In this document: positions 53,343-64,000 of the stretch, piece after piece
How the letters are laid out: each line of letters starts with the position of its first letter
Position numbering within the stretch: position 1 is the first letter of the stretch
Source of the DNA: Ancistrus triradiatus
Taxonomy: Eukaryota; Chordata; Actinopteri; Siluriformes; Loricariidae
Length of the DNA stretch: 64,000 bases
Direction: 5' to 3'
Assembly: GCA_025084515.1 (NCBI GenBank)
Contig: JAJAGP010000216.1
Span: 95,001 to 159,000, forward strand
Notes under the pieces: model-generated
Told to the model about the DNA's origin: nothing
The model's input: only the letters and a program-made list of their open reading frames with translations
Databases searched by the model: none
Program-made: the position numbers and the translations under genes

Positions 53343-56300
53343 CTACAAAGCAGTTTCTTTCAGGTCATTGAGGTTTGGCATTCGAGGACGAACAGCCCTG
53401 GCAAACCCGATGCCATTCTGCCCAACTTTGCTTGCCATTTGGTCGGGGTAGGGAGGCGTGGCGTGCCAGCCGGACTCTATCTGGCCGGGCAGAGGGTAGT
53501 TATGGGGCTTGCGGCTCTTTGTGTTTGGGGTGATGCTGCCCACTGGAATGCCCCGGGCTTCAGGCATGTTTGGGGGCACTACTTTGGGTGCTGGGTTGAC
53601 ATGGGGCTGGAAGCGCAGTTCAGATGAACGATCTGAAGGAGGAGGGGGAGGAGGAGGCTGACTGGGAGGGGCAGAGGAGGTGGGGGGTGAGTTGAGGTGC
53701 AGTAACTTACGCAGAGACCTCAGAGGCTGGTTCTGAAAGGAGCACAATATCTAGCGTTAGAGTTACATTAGAGGTATGATTAGGATGTTTAAGCGTTCAG
53801 GTCTGCAGAAAGTTACTGGTTTAAAACATTTTCTCAGGGACGGTGAAATCAGACATTTACGAAATCATGACAATTGCAAGGATTTGTAAGGATATACAAT
53901 GTTAGGGATTAAAAACCACAAGGGTTTAATGTCAAGAATCCCTACTATGTATAGATAATATGTACCAAATAAAGATAAATAAATGTTCTCTGAGGGATTG
54001 GCAGCGGAGCAACGGTGAGCCTGACCAGGAATTGCAGCTTTAAAATGTAAAAAAACAAAACAAACCAAACAAAAAAAAAAAATCAGAAAATTCAGTATCT
54101 TTACTCTGAACCACAGAAATGTAAAAGTACTTCATAAAAAATTCAGAGCCATGATTCAGTACTAGAAGAATTTAGGAACATGAAGATTCAGAATTATAAG
54201 AATGCATAATTAGCCATTAGCAGGTTCAGTATCACAATTAAAAACTATAAAAATTCAGAAGTATAATATAAATATATAAAGAATCAATATAAATACAAGA
54301 ACTCGAAGCTATAATCATAACAATTCCCAATTATTTATTTATATATATATATATGAATTCAGAGCTTCAGTAGGCTTCAGGCTTCAGAACCAAATAATTA
54401 GGAATGTAACGTCACAGAACAGCAGCACAGTTGTGTTAGATCTGTAAGGATTCACCATGAAGGACATTAAGAATTCAGAACTATACGATTTCACAACTGT
54501 AAGAATTCAGAACTACTGTATATAAATTCATAACCATAAAAATTTAGAACCATATGACTTCAGAACTACAAAAACTCTGAATGATATGATTTCGGAACTA
54601 TAAAATTCAGAACTACTGTATATAAATTCAGAACAAGAATTTAGAACTATATTACTTCAGAACTATAAAAATTCTGGACTACAAAAATTCTCAACTATAT
54701 AAATTCAGAACTATATGATTTCAGACCTCTAAAAATTCAGGACTGTCAGAATTCAGAACTAGAGTCGGAAGCATGAAAATTCTTGCCTGAGGCTGCACAT
54801 TGGAGTGTTTCTCAATAGGCCAGGTGTTGTCTCTGTCCCGGTCTCGATCATGTCCTCGTTCTCGGTTCCTCTCTCTATCTCTGTCCCTGTCTCGGTCTCG
54901 CTCTCTGTCCCGGTTCCTGTGACGGCTGCTGTGGTGGGACGAAGACTTGACTGGTCTCTGGAGCACCAGAGGATCCTGCTGACCTTCAGCTGTGACCTGA
55001 TACACATTAGCACGTAGAAAAAAAACACAAGTGAACACAAAGAAGCTGCTGTTCTGAGGGCCTGATAAATACAAAACGTGCATGAGACAGCAGGCTGGGC
55101 GTGTAGAAGATCCTCCAGTATATAAAAGAGTCTCTATAAGAATACCCGCATGTGCAGTTTCTATGTACAGTTTTGCATTTTAGGACACACCCAGCCACCG
55201 TCTCCTACTAGCTACTGTAGGTACGTGTGAATGTGTTTTTGTGGGGAAAAAACACATCATGTTTCATTCTCCTGCATCTCCTGTTAGTAAGTGTATGAGC
55301 AGCCAAAGCTGAGACTCATGCATCTGATGACACATGCTTGGACTGGACTGCTAAACTAGCAGGGATGTTAGCATTGATGACGCACATATGTAACCACTAG
55401 GGACCAGATCCATTAAATCAGAATGCACGCCAATTCCTGTGCAGCATTTTAACCTGCAAGGTCTGGCTATATTAAGAGAATCTCAGGAGGGTTTAGGCTT
55501 TATTAGAGCAAACACACTCAGGGCTAGATGCACTAAACCTTCCAAAACCTTGCCTTGATATGTATACGACTGCTACAGCTGCTTTATTTATGCTCCATTG
55601 AATGGCTCCATTCCAGACCCCCAGAAAATCCACATTGTATAAGGCATTATCTGCATTAATGGAGTTGTTGTACAGGTGCTCCCTGATTTATGATGGGGAT
55701 ATGTTCCGACAAATCCATCATAAGTTAAATGCATCGTGAACTGCTGAGTTTAATACAGTCTATACTGTACAATAGTGGAGCGCACTACACATTAACACTT
55801 ACATTAACCCACATTTGGCCAAAATCATTAACACAAAGTTTATTTTACAATAAAGTGTTGACAAATCTCATATAATTAGTGAGTAATGGATTGAAAGTAA
55901 AAAGTAAAAGCAAAACACAACTCTATTAGTGAACCCAGGGTGTTAGGATAGCTGTTAATACTAACTGCAGCCTGTGTTCTGGAGAATTCAGTTTCTGTTT
56001 TCCTTTTGGTTGGCTCTTATAAACTGACCTTTTTAGGACCGATGGAGACTTATTTGCACTAAGAATACAGTACTGTAGATGTAAAAATATGGAAAAAGAC
56101 GACAAATACAGCGCAGATCTTCACTGAGCAAGAGCTATTGTGATTCTGAATCACTGAATTACTCTGTACTGAATCATGACTCGAGGTTCAGCTGAAACGA
56201 GCGTGCAGCCTGACTCGTACAAGTTTAAGCAAGTGTGGCAAGTGTCGAGCAAACGACGAGGCCCGAGACGAATGTTTCTATTCAAAATGTGTTGAGAACC

Positions 56301-59300
56301 AAATTCGACTGTAGTTTGCTTTGCTTTTTCCATTTTAACTCTGTACACTAAGAGTTTTGGTGCTGTTTTTGTAATATCAGGCAACCCTGGTGAATGCAAC
56401 TTTTTAAAGCATAAATATAAGCTTTTATATGGACATCTTTTCATTGGCACAAAACCGATCATTTTGGAGAGCCATTTTTGGTAGGGTTAATTCCTTATTT
56501 ATTCCAGAACTTTGTGACGGCTCTGTGGTTATCCATTTGTGCTCTTTAAATCCCTGCACCACCAAAAAGAGGATAATTACAGCACGTGGTGCATCTAGCC
56601 CCGACTGCTCCGAGCTCCACCTGTTTCACTTTGACATGAATCTGGACCCAATGCTTATGCTGCCCATTAAAAGAACAGTGTTGACCAAAAAAAAAACCAA
56701 ACAAACCATAAACACATTTATATGACATGCAATTAAGACTTTGCCATGAAGGCAACAATGCACACATGAAGCAGGACGGTTCCATGATGGCTGTACCATG
56801 GGCTGAGCAAGGACAGGAAGCACAGAGGAGTTATGCTTTAAGCTATTCTTTGAGTTAAAGAGGGGGAAAAGGCTTTTCTTGAAGCTTGGGTTCCTTCCCT
56901 CGCAGCCCTCCGTCTGGAAATATAAGATGCAGAGAAAGGCCAGCGGCTCATTGCAGGAACACACAGACACGTTTGCTGTTGAAAGCAGCAGATGAGATGA
57001 ACATATGGCCTGATGACACGCTGTTTGCACACAGAGCACATTTTTTCGGATCAGAGGCAGATTTCTGGCGCGGACATTCTGCTTGGGTCTGCGGGATGGC
57101 AATCTAGGAGGAGACTTTATGAACTCATAGTTTGCGTCTTGGGTTGATTTGATAGACGTAATATACCTAGATGTCGTCGCCATATTGGTCCAGGCAAATT
57201 CTCAAAAGATTGTACTGGTAAAACAATGCCTGATTGTAGTCTAATTAATAATAATATGATATAATAGCAACAATAATCGATTAACAATAGTAAATAGCAT
57301 ATGTAGTATAAATAGTAATATAACAACAGCATAATATAGTACTCTATTTTATTTAGTACTACTTTTATTTACAAGTACTACTGTATTTACTACTACTACT
57401 AGTAGTCTACTATTTATATGTTATATATACAGTCTAACGTCATTATCTCGCCCCGTTATCTCGCCAAACTCATCTCTCACCACCTTTGATAGCAGGACGG
57501 ATTTCCCTCCATGCACTTTACCTCAAAAAGCCACTAAACTCAGCTCTCGCCCTCGCCATTCTTGAAATGTGACAAATGTCTTGCCAGCAATGAAATTCTA
57601 TTCATTACTGCTGTATTTCTTGTTGTATATTGTCTAATCTGTATTCTTTCACCATGTATATCACTGCCAGTGTATCACCATTTGATTTTTACTGCCGATT
57701 TCGTTACATTTTTCTTAGTGATGGTCAATTATAAGAACTTAAAGATGCAATATTTAGATTTTTTTTCAATATGTCAATGTGAATAAGCTAAAGCAAAAGA
57801 AAAGCTAAAACAGTGGAGACGCAGAGGAAGAAAAAGCATTTCCACAACATAAAAAATATTTCACACATAGTAGTTTAAATTCTAAAGGTAAATTTCCACA
57901 CGTATTAACTAAGAAAAATAATATAAACCCATGCTTGACAAATGTGAGTTTTTAGTTACTTATGACAGTTAACTATTTTCCAACACGTTAGCTTGCCTAA
58001 CGCTGATACACACTCTTCTCATCGAGAGTTGAACTAACTGGAGTCAAAACGTTTTTTGTACTCCACGTAGTCCCAAAACTGTTGAATATAAAAATGACTC
58101 AGTTAAGAAATGTGGGGTTTTGCTTTGTTAACCAGAAAAAACGCAGATAACCACTTTATTTGTATTTGTTTACAGCCTAGTCTTGCCTGGACCAATATGG
58201 TGGACACGTTGACGTATTGGCAGGAATGAGCTGAAGTGGCCAATGTAGCATCTAGGTATATTATTTCTATGATCTATTGTGGTAGCATGTTATTTTTAAC
58301 TGAACCTTAAACTAATTAAACTGGTCTAAAAGCAAGATTTAATTATAATAGCAGCTAGGCTAAAAGCATAATTTTAATGCTAAGGCCTCTTACATATGAA
58401 ACCCATTTCGTGATTTTATACTTTTATCAACTGTCTTCTTTAGCCGATAAAGGTCTGAGTAGACAAGAAGGATTAAAAAACATATTTGTCTACTTGCAAG
58501 TACCCTGGTAACATTTAATGCTTAACTTTTAGCATACGTAGTAACTTTTCATTGGCAGTTTCTGTTGATTTAAAAGGTTGATACAGCATACTTGGAAAAA
58601 GTCGGACTATTCTGCTAGCACATACACACACATTGCATTAGCTGTGTAACACGACTGACAGACAAACACATATCACAGCACAGATACCGACACGAAGCAA
58701 ACCTCTTTACAGCCACCACAATAATGCGATATTTGCTGGAAGGATGTTAGTAGGAACATGTTAGCATGATTTTCACCAAGGTTTATTTAGCCCTGCTAAG
58801 CTAATAAAGCTAAGCTAAGTTGGTTTGCAGGATATGCTGGACCATCAGCAACACTACACTAGTTTTACTTCTAAACCAGTTTGTTGCAGCATGGAAGTTG
58901 TGCAAGACTTGGCTGTTTTAGCAGGGATTGTTAGTCACATCAGTTTTCTGGCTAAACAGAAAAAAACCATCAGCAGCAGCAGTAAGACGTGTTTTACTGT
59001 TTAATTTACCGCTACTATTTTAACTACGAGAAAGCAGCACTTATTTAACACAAAGGTCCGAAGCCAAAAACAGTTTGCTCACTGGTTGTGACTTCTTCTT
59101 TTTCTTCTTTATTGCTCTGAAGAAACCCTGTTTTTCCTTCTGCTTGGGGACCTCAGGTGGATTCATGACCATCGCCTCAGAGTTATTCCTAAAATAAAAA
59201 TAAAATAAATAAATAAAAAAACACAGAATTCTGAGTACCATCATTAATGGTATATGGTGCTTGAAAGTTTGTGAACCCTTTAGAATTTTCTATATTTCTG

Positions 59301-62300
59301 CATAATTATGACCTAAAACATCATCAGACTTTCACACAAGCCCTAAAAGGAGATAAAGAGAACCCAGATAAACAAATGAAACAAAAATATTATACTTGGT
59401 CATTTATTTATTGAGGAAAATGATCCAATATTACATATTAGTGAGTGGAAAAAGTATGAGAACCTCTAGGATTAGCAGTTAATTTGAAGGTGAAATTAGA
59501 GTTACAAAACCATCTCTAAAGAGTTTGGACTCCACCAATCCACAGTCAGACAGATTGTGTACAAATGGAGCAAAGTCAAGACCATTGTTACCCTCCCCAG
59601 GAGTGGTTGACCAACAAATATCACTCCAAGAGCAAAGCTTGTAATAGTTGGCGAGGTCCCAAAGGACCCCAGGGTAAATTCTAAACAATTGAAGGCCTCT
59701 CTCACATTGGCTAATGTTAATGTTCATGAGTCCACCATCAGAAGAACACTGAACAACAATGGTGTGCATGGCAGGATGGTAAGGAGAAAGCCACTGCTCT
59801 CCAAACAGAACATTGCTGCCCGTCTGCAGTTTGCTAAAGATCACGTGGACGAGCCAGAAGGCTATTGGAAGAATGTTTTGTGGACGGATGAGACCAAAAT
59901 ATAACTTTTTGGTTTAAAAGAAAAGCGTTATTCCAGCATAAGAACCTTATCCCATCTGTGAAACATGGTGGTGGTAGTATCATGGGTTGGACCTGTTTTG
60001 CTGCATCTGGGTCAGGACGGCTTTCCATCATTGATGGAACAATGAATTCTGAATGATATCAGAGAATTCTAAAGGAAAATGTCAGAACTGAATCTCAAGA
60101 GAAGGTGGGTCATGCAGCAGGACCACGACCCTAAGCACACAAGTCGTTCTACCAAAGAATGGTTAAAGAATACTTTTACCACTCACTAATATGTAATATT
60201 GGATCATTTTACTCAATAAATAAATTACCAAGTATAATATTTTTTATCTTATTTGTTTATCTGGGTTCTCTAGATCTACTTTTAGGACTTGATGTTTTGA
60301 TGTTGGGCATGATGTTTTAAGGTCAAGCAAAAGAAAAGAATCTGAGAGCTGCAGTATGATGAGTAGATGAAAATGGAAGCCGAAATGGGTCAGAAACTCT
60401 TAAAATACATTTCTGTATTAATGTTATAAAATGATTATTCAATTAATCGGTATGATTTGTGAATATTATTAGCTGTATGTGTATAGTTAATTTTGTCTCT
60501 TGACTGGGGTCTGGGTTTGGCTAAGCCACTTAGCCAGACTAGCTAACAAGGCTATATCCAGATGTCTGAAATAGGCTAGAAACTTTAAAACTTGTTAGTA
60601 AGTAGTGTTAATTTTGACAACAAAATTTAATTTAGTCGTAGTTATAATCTTTTGACTAAAATGTAATTTAGTTTTAGTCATAATTTAGTCATCTTAATTG
60701 TTTTTAGTTTTAGTCTAGTTTTTGTCGACTAATTACAATAAGATTATAGTTGACTAAATCTACAGTAGCTTTAGTTGACTAAAATATGAAATGTAAAGGC
60801 TGCAGTACGTAAATGCTTTTTTAACATTTTCCTTTTTAGATGAAACATCTACATGCATGCACTGGTAATAAAAGTAGACATTAAAGTGGTTATTACTCAA
60901 AATTTCCACCATAGATCTGCTTCACACTCTTTGTGGGCATTCAGCAGAAATTCTAGAATAGAATCAAGTTGGAATGAATGATACATTATAAGATCAGATT
61001 AAGATCTATAAGGTCTATATGCATGCATTATAATAACTGTACACAGTAAAGTGGTCACCATAACTCATAATTTCCATCAAAGATCTCCTTCAAACTCGAT
61101 GTGGACCCTCATGAGATGATGTATGATGGAATCAGAATAAAATAAATGATATGAGCTTTATTAAACATATAAGATCAGATATATGTGAATGCTCTATAGG
61201 CATTTATACATGATTACAGTATAAAATGGAGTTATGTTAGCCGAATACTCCTTAAATACAATATGAACACTTTTCAGACAAAGTTAAAATATATCCACGT
61301 CACAAACTGAAAACATATTTTAATCCCTACTTTATTTCCCATTTAGGTGCTGATAGCTTGACCGAATTTTCAGGACGACATGCCTGCAGATGTCATTTAA
61401 ACTCTGTAAACCGTGTGGGGAGACCATCTCCGGTAAAAATACAACAAAGTTGTTGTTTTCCTTGATATCAAATGAGAAATGTGTCCATATATCGGCTCTC
61501 CTCTTTCTCCCAGGTGTTGACATTGTTGAGCTAGTACGGTCTTCCCCGGGGTCAGATCAAACGTCTGCGTCTTACCGCATTACTGATTGGATCGCTGCCC
61601 AACTCATCCCGCCTTTCCACATATACTCAAGCTATGATTGGATCTTTTCCTAATTTGTCAGATCTGATTGGATGTCATCTCTGCCAAACATTTTCGTCTC
61701 GTTTTTATTCGTTGACAAAAGTGTCCCTTCATTTCGTCTCAGTTTTTGTCGTTTTTCATTCATTTTAGTTATCGTCTTGTTTTCGTTCATGACGAAAATC
61801 ATTCGTCAACAAAATTAACACTGTTAGCAGGTTAATCTGCAAAAATATCCACACCCAGCAGTTTTAGAAGGCATACATGTTTGTAGTTCATCTTGTAACC
61901 ACTAGAGCCGAAAAATCCGCTAGTGACTCTTTAATCCTGCAGGCAGAATTGTATACAGATAAAAAAAATCTGCATTGTTGGCCTGTGCAACTACACTCTG
62001 GTGCTTCTGTCCCAGTAATAACGACTGGCAGAGACTTAAAACCAGCAAGGGCTCACCAGGGGTCAAAGTTGGTCTGACGTTTCACATGGTTGGTCAGAAC
62101 AGCACTGTCGGCAGATATGGCTGGAATTCTGTTCCCGGCTTCGCTGTCGTGGAAGGAATTGTCTGGTCTTGGAGAAGGAACTGGGATATAGACGAACACA
62201 CAGAACAAGTAGTAAGGAGTAGGTCAGGCTGGATCAGGGACGGCGTGATGATGGAATCAGTGAACTTAAAGTTAAACACAGTGGTACCTCGGTACTGAGG

Positions 62301-63198
62301 TAATTTTTCCCATAAGGAATAATGTAAATTGGATAAATCCATTCCAGACCCCCAGAAAATCCACACTGTATAAGACATTATATGCATTAATGGAGCTGTA
62401 TTGTACAGGTGATCCCTGATTTATGATGGGGATATGTTCCTACAAATCCCTCATAAGTTAAATGTATCATGAACTGAGGAGTTTAACGAGTGTTTGGTAG
62501 TGCGATCTATACTGTATCATAGCGGAGCCTATAATAACTAATAATAAGCAAGTTAACACATTAACCTACAGTTGACAAAATCACTAGCACAAAGCTTATT
62601 TTATAATAAAGTGTTGAAAAATCTTATGTAATTTAGTGAGTAATGGATTGAAAGTGAAAAGGAAAAGCAAAACACTTACTGTAATGGTGAACTCAACTAA
62701 ATGCAGCCTGTGTTCTGGAGCTTTTGGCTGGCTCTTATTACTAACATTTTTCGAACCAGTGGATACTTATTTACACTAAGAATACATTACTGTAGATGTA
62801 AAAATAAAGACAAACATGATAAGCACAGCGCAGATCTTCACTGAGCAAGAGCTACTGTGAATCTGAATCACTGTGTACTGAATCGTGAATCAAATTTCAG
62901 CTGAAACGAGTCGTGTGGTTAGAAAGTGGCCGAGTACAGAGCAAACAACAAGAACCGAGACACATATTTCTAGTCAAACTGAATACGACAAGTTCTGAGG
63001 TGGTCGAGGACCGAGGTACCACTGTACAAGCAAGCAGGTGTATCAAGCCTTTACAGTTTTAGTCCTAGTCCATGTTTGAGGGTTAAGCTTACCTCTGTAG
63101 AAGCTGCCGACTCTGCGAGGCATGGAGTCACTATAGATGATCCGGTTCTCCTTGGACGAGGTTCCGTCCTCCACATGCGGATCGTGATACATCCCCAC
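53343..63198 (-). CDS. cdkl5: Cyclin-dependent kinase-like 5, C-terminal five exons (partial)
   Basis: Exons: 63198-63093, 62180-62057, 59188-59083, 54996-54787, 53732-53343, all in frame, 311 residues to the stop. They encode in order: YHDPHVEDGTSSKENR...MPRRVGSFYR; VPSPRPDNSFHD...NFDPW; PPEVPKQKEKQGFFRAIKKK, a basic nuclear-localisation stretch; LQRPVKSSSHHSS followed by a long Arg-Asp/Arg-Glu tract; and QPLRSLRKLLHL...RMPNLNDLKETAL. All blocks align with the human CDKL5 tail, and the end equals the human brain isoform (the 107-kDa form). The kinase domain and most of the protein lie beyond base 64000. CDKL5 is a brain Ser/Thr kinase acting on microtubule and synaptic substrates; its tail sets localisation and turnover. 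The intron between the last two exons uses a GC donor (CAG|GCAAGA). The RD/RE tract has no counterpart in human at that point. Confidence 0.95.
53733..54159. other. Last cdkl5 intron, unique part
   Basis: AT-rich intron with no recognised element before the tandem array begins. Confidence 0.4.
54160..54770. repeat. Degenerate TTCAGAACTATAAAAA-type tandem array
   Basis: About 25 imperfect, variable-length units built from ATTCAGAACTATA, AAAATTCAGAAC and ATGATTTCAGAACT fill the last cdkl5 intron up to the splice donor of the preceding exon at 54786. They share no flanking-copy structure of a transposon. Confidence 0.75.
55600..56315. repeat. Pogo/Tigger-like MITE copy 4, left end missing
   Basis: Shares ccagaaaatccacattgtat, gagtaatggattgaaagt and cagcgcagatcttcactgag with copies 1 and 5 in order. 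The left TIR is absent and the right end is eroded. Within the cdkl5 intron before 54996. Confidence 0.7.
56316..57155. other. cdkl5 intron, no exon recognised
   Basis: The minus strand has a 185-residue open frame (57183-56626), but it carries no domain, matches no CDKL5 segment and is not needed by the flanking exon phases. Confidence 0.4.
57157..58268. repeat. Inverted-repeat DNA element of about 1.1 kb
   Basis: The left end has taatatacctagatg and ccatattggtccaggcaaat. The right end has the complements ttgcctggaccaatatgg and catctaggtatatta, with about 45 extra bases between them. No transposase frame was seen inside; the interior is AT-rich. It sits in a cdkl5 intron. Confidence 0.6.
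58269..59082. other. cdkl5 intron, nothing recognised
   Basis: AT-rich intron sequence with no paired repeats or coding signal. Confidence 0.4.
59250..60325 (+). mobile_element. Degenerate Tc1 family B element
   Basis: The left end tggtgcttgaaagtttgtga and the shared aataaataaatgacc-type text identify family B. The plus strand keeps ASLTLANVNVHESTIRRTLN and DHVDEPEGYWKNVLWTDETK (59689-59904); the Asp in WTDE is the second catalytic acid region. Stops follow, and the right end is eroded. In the cdkl5 intron just upstream of the exon at 59188. Confidence 0.82.
60603..61823. mobile_element. Nonautonomous DNA transposon with AGTGTTAATTTTG ends
   Basis: The left end AGTGTTAATTTTGACAACAA and the right end TCGTCAACAAAATTAACACT are inverted. 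Both arms continue as T-rich, tttagtcgtagtt / cgttttcattcattttagtt text. No transposase frame was found in the 1.2 kb. Confidence 0.72.
62279..63024. repeat. Pogo/Tigger-like MITE copy 5
   Basis: Left end CAGTGGTACCTCGGTACTGA and right end CCGAGGTACCACTG, with TA following at 63025. It fills most of the cdkl5 intron between the exons at 63093 and 62180. Confidence 0.82.
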
Positions 63199-63507
63199 CT
63201 GCAGCACAGATTGGCTCAAGATTTACTGAACTTTACTTCTTGCATATATTGTGTTAGCTTTTTCACTTCAGGAATGAACATATCATTTGAATAAAGGAGC
63301 TGAGGCTGGTAGCATATGCTAGATTTTGGAAATAATGTGGTGAATTAATAATTCAAAATATATGGAATGTTCCAGTCATGTGTGCTTCCCTGGAATTTAC
63401 AGTCCAGCAGCATAGGTTTTACTGGCTAGTTTTTGGGTTTGGCATTATGGGTTTGCCGCTGTCACATGACCAGCCCAGGGGTGCCCCTGTATTCCAATAT
63501 ACTTATA
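63199..63507. other. cdkl5 intron, nothing recognised
   Basis: Upstream side of the exon at 63198; contains its acceptor (TGTGCTGCAG on the minus strand) and no other recognised element. Confidence 0.45.
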
Positions 63508-63788
63508 CAGTACTGTGAAAAAGTCTTAGGTTATATATAACATTGTTTTAGCAATGGTATAATGACCATATCTAATTATTTCTCTTTATTAGAATAAAAC
63601 CAGAAAACTGTACACAGCATTAAAATATTGAAAAATAAATAAGAAAAATCTGCTTCTATAGGCTACAGTGGCAAGTTAGTGTGATCTCGCTGTACATTTG
63701 AGCAATAGCAGCATGTTTGAAGTTTGAAATTTTGGTGTACAATCGTCGACAATATCTAATTGTGGCCTAAGACTTTTGCACAGTACTG
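63508..63788. repeat. TA-flanked MITE, family D copy 3
   Basis: Starts CAGTACTGTGAAAAAGTCTT and ends GACTTTTGCACAGTACTG, with TA at 63506-63507 and 63789-63790. Confidence 0.85.
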
Positions 63789-64000
63789 TATATGCATTAA
63801 AGATGATTGCTAAAAAGTCAAAGATAGGAGTGTGTGTGCAGTTAGACCTCATTTATGGGACGCTGTGGGTGGAAGGATGTGTTGTCCCTTGTCGAGTCCT
63901 TCATTGGGCCATGAGAATGAGGTTTCTCTTTGGGAGACTGGTCACTCTGTTAAAAAAGGCAGAGCATTAATAAAGATTTATCAAATCTGAAGTAAATCTG

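Noticed and set aside
54160..54770. Array considered as a CRISPR
   Set aside because: The units are irregular, AT-rich and lack constant repeats with unique spacers; the genome is a vertebrate.
56840..56910. Minus-strand GCEGRNP peptide compared with an alternative human CDKL5 3' exon
   Set aside because: The likeness is only a few residues and its position between two constitutive exons is wrong for that exon.
56626..57183. 185-residue minus-strand open frame in a cdkl5 intron
   Set aside because: No domain, no match to any CDKL5 segment, and the flanking exons join in frame without it.
62094..62387. 97-residue minus-strand open frame
   Set aside because: Overlaps the real cdkl5 exon 62180-62057 in a different frame; the exon was placed by its splice sites and by similarity to CDKL5.

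Overview
The window is vertebrate nuclear DNA, almost certainly from a teleost fish. It holds multi-exon genes with canonical GT-AG splice sites, many Tc1/mariner-type transposons and MITEs, tRNA-derived SINEs with a tail shared by many fish, an RT-bearing LINE fragment and dinucleotide microsatellites. It contains no operons, bacterial features or CRISPR. All gene models were built by reading splice sites and reading phase by eye; every exon junction in the four main genes keeps the frame.

Layout, low to high coordinate. Bases 1-92 are the last coding bases of an unidentified plus-strand gene. Four large genes then follow, all on the minus strand: (1) 14308 to 4496, a complete 858-residue secreted protein with three sushi domains, a mucin-like spacer and six EGF modules, not identified by name; (2) 36743 to 18425, ppef1, an EF-hand Ser/Thr phosphatase of 715 residues in 17 coding exons; (3) 47015 to 42355, rs1, retinoschisin, 233 residues in six exons; (4) 63198 to 53343, the last five coding exons of cdkl5, whose 5' part lies beyond the window. 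Between rs1 and ppef1 is a small CpG-rich two-exon candidate gene (40023 to 39656) whose C-terminal half resembles histone H2B.

The cdkl5-rs1-ppef1 neighbourhood is the conserved Xp22 block of mammals, but here rs1 points the same way as both neighbours, whereas in human it points the opposite way (recalled, not computed). rs1 and ppef1 are retina- or sensory-associated in other vertebrates, and a palindromic CRX/OTX-type site sits just upstream of the rs1 start codon. cdkl5 ends with the C-terminus of the human brain isoform.

The remaining sequence is mostly introns and intergenic DNA filled with repeats. Several are clean insertions with TA or longer target duplications, and several are nested. 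A decayed copy of one ppef1 exon lies 3' of ppef1. I saw no immune, defence or other obviously new system; the most unusual items are the H2B-like mini-gene, the ppef1 exon relic and the sushi-mucin-sushi-EGF protein.
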